Shown here: piece by piece, positions 1 to 4,694 of the stretch
Numbering within the stretch: the first letter of the stretch is position 1
Layout: the number at the start of each line of letters is the position of its first letter
DNA from: Bryobacteraceae bacterium
Lineage (GTDB): Bacteria; Acidobacteriota; Terriglobia; Bryobacterales; Bryobacteraceae
DNA: 5,050 nucleotides
Direction of reading: 5' to 3'
NCBI GenBank assembly: GCA_025929455.1
Contig: JAICMB010000306.1
Location: 1-5,050 of the forward strand
Made by a program: the position numbers and the translations under genes
Notes under the pieces: generated by a model
What the model saw: the letters and a program-made list of their open reading frames with translations, nothing else
The model's database searches: none
What the model was told of the DNA's origin: nothing

Positions 1-103
1 CAAGCGTTCTCTCCGGCGCCGCAACTCATAGCATTGCCGTCAAAACGGGGAAAGCCGGACGGCCGATCTAGCTCTTCACGCGCACACTTCGCGAGAACGC
101 TTG
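1..103. repeat. 11-bp perfect inverted repeat at left window edge
   Basis: CAAGCGTTCTC at 1-11 is the exact reverse complement of GAGAACGCTTG at 93-103, with 81 bases between the arms. The left arm begins at the first base of the window, so the repeat may extend further upstream. Between the arms lies a smaller possible hairpin, GCCGTC 36-41 / GACGGC 58-63. No T-run follows either structure, so this does not look like an intrinsic terminator. It ends 58 bases before the osmC-like start and could be a pair of regulator sites, an element end, or chance. The function is unknown. Confidence 0.5.
3..71 (+). CDS. Possible 3' end of an upstream gene (very uncertain)
   Basis: This frame is open from the window edge and ends at TAG 69-71, giving 22 residues that finish with VKTGKAGRPI. 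The residue mix looks protein-like, but the fragment is too short to recognise. Third positions are less GC-rich than in the genuine genes of the window. A second frame ends at TAG 29-31 after the residues KRSLRRRNS and is equally possible, as is no gene at all. The 11-bp inverted repeat arm at 1-11 lies inside it. Only the sequence left of the window could settle this. Confidence 0.15.
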   Translation, partial: SVLSGAATHSIAVKTGKAGRPI

Positions 104-149
104 TATTTTCAGTGCCGCCGCTGGCCACGCGCGTGCATCACTCCGGCAC

Positions 150-154
150 GGAGG
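150..154 (+). promoter_or_regulatory. Ribosome binding site for the OsmC-family gene
   Basis: GGAGG at 150-154 sits 6 bases before the ATG at 161. It is the strongest Shine-Dalgarno match in the window. It selects this ATG over the upstream in-frame TTG at 101. Confidence 0.8.
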
Positions 155-160
155 CCAACC

Positions 161-583
161 ATGGAAGTCGATATTCTTTACGCCGGCGGCAAGCAGTTCG
201 AAGCCGTCGCGCGGGATCACGTCATCACCATCGATCAACCGTTCGATGACTTCGGCGGCGATCGCGGCATGACGCCGCCCGAACTGTTCCTTTCCTCGCT
301 GGGCTCCTGCGCCGCATATTACGTCGTTGAATATTTGAACGCGCGCAGGCTCCCGTCCGAGGGAACGCGAGTCCGCGTACGAGGCGTGAAAGGCGGCAAA
401 CCCACGCGCATCGTAAGTCTCGCGCTCGACATCGAGGTGCCGCGCCTCACGCTCGACGACCGCACCCGGCGCGGTCTCGAAGCCGCCGCGCAACTGTGTC
501 TCGTACACCAGACGTTGCAGAACCCGCCGCACGTGGACGTGTGTGTGGGTTGCCCGGAAACCGAAGCAGTCGGCGTAGCCTGA
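161..583 (+). CDS. OsmC/Ohr-family redox protein
   Basis: A 140-residue protein of the OsmC/Ohr superfamily. Members are small cytoplasmic homodimers, many of which reduce organic or fatty-acid hydroperoxides with two cysteines; several subfamilies have unknown substrates. Seen here: the family helix PPELFLSSLGSC with Glu41 and the first redox Cys50, then the second-half motif LCLVHQTL with the second redox Cys113. Length is typical. The ATG at 161 is chosen for its GGAGG and because the protein starts directly on the expected first strands; a TTG start at 101 would add 20 non-conserved residues. The C-terminus carries an extra CVGC (Cys128, Cys131), which I do not associate with the core family. 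It lies upstream of the lpdA operon in the same direction, separated by 68 bases containing a structured element, so it may be a separate transcription unit. In some lipoyl-dependent organisms Ohr/OsmC proteins are recycled by dihydrolipoamide dehydrogenase systems, so the neighbourhood with lpdA is suggestive. The family is secure; the exact subfamily and substrate are not. Confidence 0.9.
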   Translation: MEVDILYAGGKQFEAVARDHVITIDQPFDDFGGDRGMTPPELFLSSLGSCAAYYVVEYLNARRLPSEGTRVRVRGVKGGKPTRIVSLALDIEVPRLTLDDRTRRGLEAAAQLCLVHQTLQNPPHVDVCVGCPETEAVGVA

Positions 584-598
584 GTCGAACGGTTACGT

Positions 599-643
599 AC
601 CAGTGCAAATAGGGGTATTTTCCGGCCCCTTTGCTACACTGGT
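599..643. repeat. Nested inverted repeat in front of lpdA
   Basis: The outer arms ACCAGTG 599-605 and CACTGGT 637-643 are perfect complements. Inside them CAA 606-608 pairs with TTG 631-633, and AGGGG 611-615 with CCCCT 626-630, leaving a 10-base loop. The unpaired bases are 609-610 and 634-636. No T-run follows, so it is a poor intrinsic terminator. It ends 8 bases before the lpdA ATG and overlaps a probable -10 element, so an operator or an mRNA control structure is more likely. It could also partly insulate the osmC-like gene from the operon. The structure is directly visible; the role is inferred. Confidence 0.6.
632..640 (+). promoter_or_regulatory. Probable extended -10 promoter of the lpdA operon
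   Basis: TGCTACACT fits the extended -10 form TG-N-TATAAT with 4 of 6 hexamer matches. No convincing -35 is seen 16-18 bases upstream, where the sequence is GGGGTA-like; this is tolerable for an extended -10. Initiation would fall around 646-648, only about 4-6 bases before the ATG at 652, giving a nearly leaderless message. This fits the absence of any Shine-Dalgarno in 641-651. The element lies in the right arm of the inverted repeat. Confidence 0.4.
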
Positions 644-651
644 TCCGAAAC

Positions 652-2058
652 ATGACCTATGACGTAATTGTCATCGGAAGCGGCCCCGGCGGCTACTCTG
701 CCGCGGTCCGCGCGGGCCAGTACGGTCTCAAAACCGCCATCGTTGAAAAAGACGGCAAGCTCGGCGGAACCTGCCTGCATGTAGGCTGCATTCCGACCAA
801 AGCTCTGCTGCACACGGCCGACGTTTGGGAGCGCTTCACGCACTCCTCCGAAGAAGGCATTCATTGCGAGAATCCGCGCCTCGAATACGCCAAGATTCTC
901 GACCGCAAGAACAAGATCGTCTCGAAGCACGCCAAGGGCGTCGAGTTCTTGATGAAGAAGAACAAGGTCGAGTGGGTGAAGGGCTACGGCAAGCTCGTGC
1001 CCTCGTCCAACGGCCTGCGGCGTGTCGAAGTCGCCAACGGCAAGAACACGCAGTCGCTCGAAGCGAAGAACGTCATCATCGCGACGGGCTCGGAAGCGCG
1101 CATGTTGCCCGGGCTTGAAGCGGATGCGAAAACCGTTCTGACGAACATCGAAATTCTGGACCGTTCCGCGATTCCGAAAACGTTGCTCGTCATCGGCGCG
1201 GGTGCGGTCGGCGTTGAGTTCGCGTCGATCTTCAACCGCTTCGGAACCAAGGTCACGATCCTCGAAATGCTGCCGCGCATCGTGCCGGTCGAAGACGAAG
1301 AGGTCTCCAAGGAACTGGAGCGCACGTTTAAGAAGACCGGAATTCGCTGCGAGACCGGCGCGAAAGCCGAAGATATTCAGAAGACCAACGGCGGCATCAA
1401 ACTGTGTGCCGCGCTGGCGAACGGCAAGCGCGAGCCGATGGAAGCCGAAGCGCTGCTCGTTGCTGTGGGACGGAAGCCGAACACCAGCGGCATCGGTCTC
1501 GAAGGCACCAAGGTTGAACTCGACCGCGGGTTCGTCAAGGTCGATGCCAATCAGCAGACCGGCGAGCCCGGCGTATATGCCATCGGCGATGTCGTAGCCG
1601 GCACGCCGCTGCTCGCGCATGTTGCCACGATGGAAGGCATGGTCGCGTGCGCGCACATCGCGGGCAAACCCGTGAAGCCGGTCAATCGCAATCGCATCCC
1701 GGGTTGCACGTACACCGAGCCCGGCATCGGCAGCGTCGGTCTGACCGAAGCGCAGGCGCGCGCGCAAGGTTTTAAAGTAAAGGTCGGGAAATTTCCGTTC
1801 GCCGCCAACAGCAAGGCCAGCATCCTGGGCCGGCACGACGGTTTCGTGAAAGTCGTCACGGAGGAAACGTTCGGCGAAATTCTGGGCGTCCACATCATTG
1901 GCCCCGAAGCGTTCGAGCTGGTCTCGGAAGCGGTCGCGGCCATGGAATCGGAAGCGACCGTAGAAACCATGATGTCCACCATTCACGCCCACCCGACGCT
2001 CTACGAAGCGGTCGGCGAGGCGTTCAACAGCGTCTACGGGCTCGCGATTAATGCGTAA
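652..2058 (+). CDS. lpdA: Dihydrolipoyl dehydrogenase (E3)
   Basis: A 468-residue cytoplasmic flavoprotein that re-oxidises the dihydrolipoyl arm of E2 subunits and passes the electrons through a disulphide and FAD to NAD+. Seen in order: the N-terminal FAD fold VIGSGPGGYSAA (residues 7-18), the redox-active disulphide in GGTCLHVGCIPTK (Cys41, Cys46), the NAD-binding GAGAVG (182-187), the second FAD contact YAIGD (Asp313), and the C-terminal dimer-interface motif HAHPTLYE giving the catalytic His447-Glu452 pair. All key residues are present and the length is normal. The motif reads CLHVGC rather than the common CLNVGC, and HPTLYE rather than HPTLSE; both look like lineage variants. The ATG at 652 starts right on the first beta strand. 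A TTG at 631 would add seven residues but lies in the inverted repeat. It is first in a coupled operon; its end overlaps lipB by 8 bases. Glutathione and mercuric reductases share the fold, but the motifs and the E2 neighbour favour E3. Confidence 0.97.
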   Translation: MTYDVIVIGSGPGGYSAAVRAGQYGLKTAIVEKDGKLGGTCLHVGCIPTKALLHTADVWERFTHSSEEGIHCENPRLEYAKILDRKNKIVSKHAKGVEFLMKKNKVEWVKGYGKLVPSSNGLRRVEVANGKNTQSLEAKNVIIATGSEARMLPGLEADAKTVLTNIEILDRSAIPKTLLVIGAGAVGVEFASIFNRFGTKVTILEMLPRIVPVEDEEVSKELERTFKKTGIRCETGAKAEDIQKTNGGIKLCAALANGKREPMEAEALLVAVGRKPNTSGIGLEGTKVELDRGFVKVDANQQTGEPGVYAIGDVVAGTPLLAHVATMEGMVACAHIAGKPVKPVNRNRIPGCTYTEPGIGSVGLTEAQARAQGFKVKVGKFPFAANSKASILGRHDGFVKVVTEETFGEILGVHIIGPEAFELVSEAVAAMESEATVETMMSTIHAHPTLYEAVGEAFNSVYGLAINA

Positions 2059-2740
2059 ATGCGCCGTTTGCGATCTGGGCCGCATGGCCTACGCGGACGC
2101 GCTGGCCATTCAGAAACAACTGGCGGACGCGCGTAAACAGGGTGGCGCGACGGATCATTTATTGTTCGTCGAACATCCGCACGTGATCACGTCGGGCCGC
2201 AACGGGCATCGCGAAAATCTGCTCGCGGGCGAAGACGTGCTGGCGCGTGCGGGCATTTCGTTTTATGACACGGACCGCGGCGGCGACATGACTTACCACG
2301 GGCCGGGCCAGATCGTCGGTTATCCGATTTTCGATCTCCGCGAGTGGAAGCGCGATATTGCCGCGTATATGCGCGCGGTGGAAGAAGCGATCATCGGCGC
2401 GCTCGGCGAATTTGGCATCGCGGCCGGACGCGTCGCGGGCTGCACCGGAGTTTGGGTGAACGGCGCCAAGATCGCGGCCATGGGTGTGCATCTCAGCCGC
2501 TGGGTCACATCGCACGGGTTCGCGCTGAATCACACTACCGACCTTAAGTACTTTCAGTACATCGTTCCGTGCGGGCTGACCAAGCCTGTCACGAGCATGC
2601 GCGAGTTGGGCTGCACCGCGGCGCGCGAAGAAGTGACGGACGCGCTGGTGCGCCACTTCGCGTTGGAGTTTCGATACGACGCCATGGAGCGGGAGGCGGC
2701 TCCCGCGGGCGGGTTTGCCTGTATGGAGATGACTACATGA
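2051..2740 (+). CDS. lipB: Octanoyl-[acyl-carrier-protein]:protein N-octanoyltransferase
   Basis: A 229-residue cytoplasmic LipB that moves octanoate from acyl carrier protein to the lipoyl lysine of E2 and GcvH-type proteins, the first step of endogenous lipoylation before LipA. Seen: the substrate-pocket signature RGGDMTYHGPGQIVGYP (residues 76-92), the GAKIAAMGVHLSRWVTSHGF block with catalytic Lys140, and PCGLTKPVTSM with the catalytic Cys174 that forms the acyl-enzyme. The ATG at 2051 overlaps the last 8 bases of lpdA. The next in-frame ATG (2084, residue 12) would cut into the first conserved block (CAVCDLGRMAYADAL), so the early start is preferred. No good Shine-Dalgarno is present, which suggests translational coupling to lpdA. 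Its last bases form an ATGA overlap with the E2 gene. The final ~20 residues lie beyond the conserved core and include a strong DNA hairpin. The placement fits its job: the E2 encoded next is its substrate. Confidence 0.97.
   Translation: MRKCAVCDLGRMAYADALAIQKQLADARKQGGATDHLLFVEHPHVITSGRNGHRENLLAGEDVLARAGISFYDTDRGGDMTYHGPGQIVGYPIFDLREWKRDIAAYMRAVEEAIIGALGEFGIAAGRVAGCTGVWVNGAKIAAMGVHLSRWVTSHGFALNHTTDLKYFQYIVPCGLTKPVTSMRELGCTAAREEVTDALVRHFALEFRYDAMEREAAPAGGFACMEMTT
2689..2706 (+). promoter_or_regulatory. GC-rich hairpin near the end of lipB
   Basis: GCGGGAG 2689-2695 pairs perfectly with CTCCCGC 2700-2706 around a four-base GCGG loop. It lies in the poorly conserved C-terminal tail of lipB, 30 bases before the E2 ATG. 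There is no T-run, so it is not a terminator. It could tune coupling or mRNA stability between lipB and E2, or be a by-product of GC-rich coding. Confidence 0.3.
2725..2728 (+). promoter_or_regulatory. Ribosome binding site for the E2 gene
   Basis: GGAG at 2725-2728 is 8 bases before the ATG at 2737 and lies inside lipB. It supports the 2737 start over any upstream in-frame start, and gives E2 independent initiation besides coupling through the ATGA overlap. Confidence 0.65.
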
Positions 2741-4179
2741 CCGATGTCGTAATGCCCCAGATGGGCGAAAGCATAGTGGAAGGCACGCTGACGCGCTGGC
2801 TGAAGAAGAAGGGCGACAGCATCGAGCGGGACGAGCCGCTGTTTGAGATTTCGACGGATAAAGTAGACACGGAGATTCCCGCGCCCGCGGCCGGCGTGTT
2901 GAGCGACGTGCTGGTGCAGGAAGGACAGACAGTCGCGATCGGAACCGTGGTCGGCCGCATCCAGGACAACGGCGCCGGGGCGGCGGCGCCTCCGAAAGAA
3001 GAAGCGAAGCCGCAGCCGACCGAGGTCGGGCCATCGGTAGCGGCAAAGGGATCGACGCCTACGCCGGAAGCGCCGAAGCCGTCGCCTGCTCCGCCTCCAC
3101 AGGCAGCGCCTCCGCCGCAACCTCCGCCGCAGCCGCAAGCCACGTCCGCAGGTCCGTACCCGATTCCCGTGCGCGAGCCCGAGCCTCCCGCCGAAGGGGA
3201 AGGGCCGCAAGGTCCGCTGTCGCCGCTGGTGCGGAAGATGGCGCGCGAATACGGCATCGACTTGCGCCAGGTGAAAGGCAGCGGTGCGGGCGGCCGCATC
3301 ACGAAACAGGATGTAGAAGGCTACATGTCGGCGCAGGGCGCGCGCACGATTTCGCAAGCCGCGCAGCCGGCGCCGGCTCAACCACAACCACAAGCACCAC
3401 AAGCGCCGGCGCAAGCGGCCCCTTACGTTCCGCAACCGCCGGTTACGACGCCGCCCGCGCCTCCGCCGCCGCGCGCCGAAGCTCCGCGCGCGCGTGTCGA
3501 GCCCATGTCGGTGATGCGCTCGCGGATTGCCGAGCACATGGTCATGTCGAAGCGCGTATCCGCGCATGTGACAACGGTGCATCGCGTGGACATGACGCGC
3601 ATCGCCAAGCTGCGCGAACGCAACAAGGCCGATTTCCAGGGGCGCTACGGGTTCTCGCTGACATTCCTACCCTTTGTCGCGCGCGCCGCGTGCGATGCCC
3701 TGCGCTCCTACCCGATCGTCAACGCGTCGATCGATCAGAACAACATCATCTATCACGGCGAGATCAATATCGGCATCGCGGTCGCGCTGGATAATGGCCT
3801 GATCGTGCCGGTGATTCGTAACGCCGACGAGAAGAACGTGACCGGTCTCGCGCGTTCGATCGTCGATCTTTCGACGCGCGCCCGCTCGCGGCAGCTCAAG
3901 CCCGATGAAGTGCAGGGCGGCACGTTCTCGATCACGAATTTCGGCAGTTTCGGCAGCGTGTTCGCGACGCCCGTGATCAACCAGCCGCAGGTCGCGATTC
4001 TGGGGATCGGTGCGGTCGAGAAGCTCCCGGTGGTGGTGGACAACGACGCCATCGCGATCCGCTCCATGGCCTATCTCTCGCTGACGTTCGACCACCGGCT
4101 CATCGACGGCGCGCTCGCCGATCAGTTTACGGGCAAGGTGAAACACGTGCTCGAAAACTGGTCCGACGAAACCCTATGA
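2737..4179 (+). CDS. Lipoyl-dependent 2-oxoacid dehydrogenase E2 acyltransferase
   Basis: A 480-residue dihydrolipoamide acyltransferase, the core of a 2-oxoacid dehydrogenase complex; it takes the acyl group from E1 on a lipoyl arm and transfers it to coenzyme A. Domains: one lipoyl domain (residues 1-78) with the lipoyl Lys42 in STDKVDTEIPAP; a Pro/Ala/Gln linker (79-158); the peripheral subunit-binding domain that docks E1/E3 (159-197, SPLVRKMAREYGID and GAGGRITKQDV); a second Pro/Ala/Gln linker (198-254); and the catalytic domain (255-480) ending with TFDHRLIDGALADQF, where His453 and Asp457 are the active-site pair of the DHRxxDG motif. All parts are intact. The ATG at 2737 puts MPQMGES at the expected N-terminus and has GGAG 8 bases upstream; earlier in-frame starts lie within lipB. 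It overlaps lipB and the next gene by 4 bases each. The catalytic region (SAHVTTVHRVDMT) resembles branched-chain-type and SucB-like enzymes. Without E1 in view I cannot choose between branched-chain (bkdB), 2-oxoglutarate (sucB) and pyruvate specificity, so no symbol is given. Confidence 0.95.
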   Translation: MTDVVMPQMGESIVEGTLTRWLKKKGDSIERDEPLFEISTDKVDTEIPAPAAGVLSDVLVQEGQTVAIGTVVGRIQDNGAGAAAPPKEEAKPQPTEVGPSVAAKGSTPTPEAPKPSPAPPPQAAPPPQPPPQPQATSAGPYPIPVREPEPPAEGEGPQGPLSPLVRKMAREYGIDLRQVKGSGAGGRITKQDVEGYMSAQGARTISQAAQPAPAQPQPQAPQAPAQAAPYVPQPPVTTPPAPPPPRAEAPRARVEPMSVMRSRIAEHMVMSKRVSAHVTTVHRVDMTRIAKLRERNKADFQGRYGFSLTFLPFVARAACDALRSYPIVNASIDQNNIIYHGEINIGIAVALDNGLIVPVIRNADEKNVTGLARSIVDLSTRARSRQLKPDEVQGGTFSITNFGSFGSVFATPVINQPQVAILGIGAVEKLPVVVDNDAIAIRSMAYLSLTFDHRLIDGALADQFTGKVKHVLENWSDETL

Positions 4180-4694
4180 CGGACGAAGCCGCGCGGATTT
4201 TTCTGAATTATTCAGCAGAAAATCTGCAGCGATCCGTCGCGCGTATCGAGGATTGCCTGGAGCGTTTGAACTACGATCAGATCTGGCTGCGCGGGTCGGA
4301 CGCTTCGAACGCCGTCGGCAATCTTGTGCTGCATCTTGCAGGCAATGTGCGGCAGTGGATCGGGCACGGCGTCGCGGGCCAGCCGAACGTGCGCGACCGC
4401 GATGCGGAATTTGCGGCGCGCGGCGGTCCCGATGCGACGGAGTTGCTATCGAACCTGCGCGCAACCGTGAACGATGCCGCGGCCGCGATCGCCGCTCTCG
4501 CGCCGCAACGTCTGACCGAACGCGCCAGCATCCAGGGTTATGACGTAACTCTGCTCGAGGCGATTTATCACGTGATCGAGCACTTCGCGCAGCACACCGC
4601 TCAAATCCTTTTCGCGACCAAGCTGCTGACCAATCACGACCTGGGTTATTACAGGCATCTGGGGCAGCCCGCGCACAGCGAAAAGACGCCTTAA
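4176..4694 (+). CDS. DinB/YfiT-like metal-binding four-helix protein
   Basis: A 172-residue, mostly helical soluble protein. It shows the spaced histidine pattern of the DinB/YfiT superfamily: His53 in NLVLHLAGNVRQWI, then His136 and His140 in YHVIEHFAQHTAQI. In that superfamily three histidines on a four-helix bundle bind a divalent metal; some members are thiol-dependent S-transferases (bacillithiol, mycothiol) and many have no known function. Of the named DinB subfamilies it looks closest to the DUF1572-type. The ATG at 4176 overlaps the E2 stop as ATGA, with no clear Shine-Dalgarno, so it is probably translated by coupling and is the last gene of the operon. Its TAA stop is shared with the convergent downstream gene. 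Codon use matches its neighbours apart from an AT-rich patch early in the gene. Family membership is well supported; a link to lipoyl or acyl-CoA metabolism is inferred only from position. Confidence 0.85.
   Translation: MTDEAARIFLNYSAENLQRSVARIEDCLERLNYDQIWLRGSDASNAVGNLVLHLAGNVRQWIGHGVAGQPNVRDRDAEFAARGGPDATELLSNLRATVNDAAAAIAALAPQRLTERASIQGYDVTLLEAIYHVIEHFAQHTAQILFATKLLTNHDLGYYRHLGQPAHSEKTP
4199..4227. repeat. AT-rich cluster of overlapping palindromes at the start of the DinB-like gene
   Basis: Three short perfect inverted repeats overlap: TTTTCTG 4199-4205 with CAGAAAA 4216-4222, CTGAAT 4203-4208 with ATTCAG 4210-4215 around one base, and GCAGA 4215-4219 with TCTGC 4223-4227. The patch is much richer in A/T than its surroundings. 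It is 20-50 bases into the coding sequence. It may be an internal operator or mRNA structure, or just AT-rich early codons. Confidence 0.3.
4691..4694. other. Shared stop codons of convergent genes (TTAA)
   Basis: The palindrome TTAA supplies TAA at 4692-4694 for the + strand DinB-like gene and TAA (complement of 4691-4693) for the - strand TRIC-like gene. The two reading frames overlap by 4 bases. There is no intergenic space and I found no terminator hairpin with a T-run around it, so the transcripts probably run into each other. Confidence 0.85.

Noticed and set aside
1..103. Integron attC-like site
   Set aside because: The span is in the right range, but the arms do not contain the GTTRRRY/RYYYAAC core sites.
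101..160. A TTG start adding 20 residues to the OsmC-like protein
   Set aside because: The added residues are not family-like, the TTG overlaps the inverted repeat, and the ATG at 161 has an ideal GGAGG.
599..643. Intrinsic terminator for the osmC-like gene
   Set aside because: Pairing is good but there is no T-run after the right arm, and a -10-like element lies in that arm.
634..2085. A long open frame on the - strand opposite lpdA (483 codons)
   Set aside because: It is the antisense shadow of a GC-rich gene; its translation is Arg/Asp/Phe-rich with no recognisable domain, while the + strand encodes every dihydrolipoyl dehydrogenase motif.
2569..2736. A 56-residue N-terminal extension of E2
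   Set aside because: It lies wholly within the conserved part of lipB, and the ATG at 2737 has its own GGAG and starts exactly at the lipoyl domain.
3380..3403. Possible CRISPR-like or tandem repeat array
   Set aside because: The units are a few bases long, have no spacers, and encode the Pro/Gln linker in frame.
3365..3412. Perfect palindromes AGCCGGCGCCGGCT (3365-3378) and GCGCCGGCGC (3403-3412)
   Set aside because: They fall in the Pro/Ala linker, where repeated GCC/CCG-type codons readily create such palindromes.
2554..3582. A 342-codon - strand frame, extremely Arg-rich
   Set aside because: It mirrors the Pro/Ala linker codons of E2 and has no protein-like composition.
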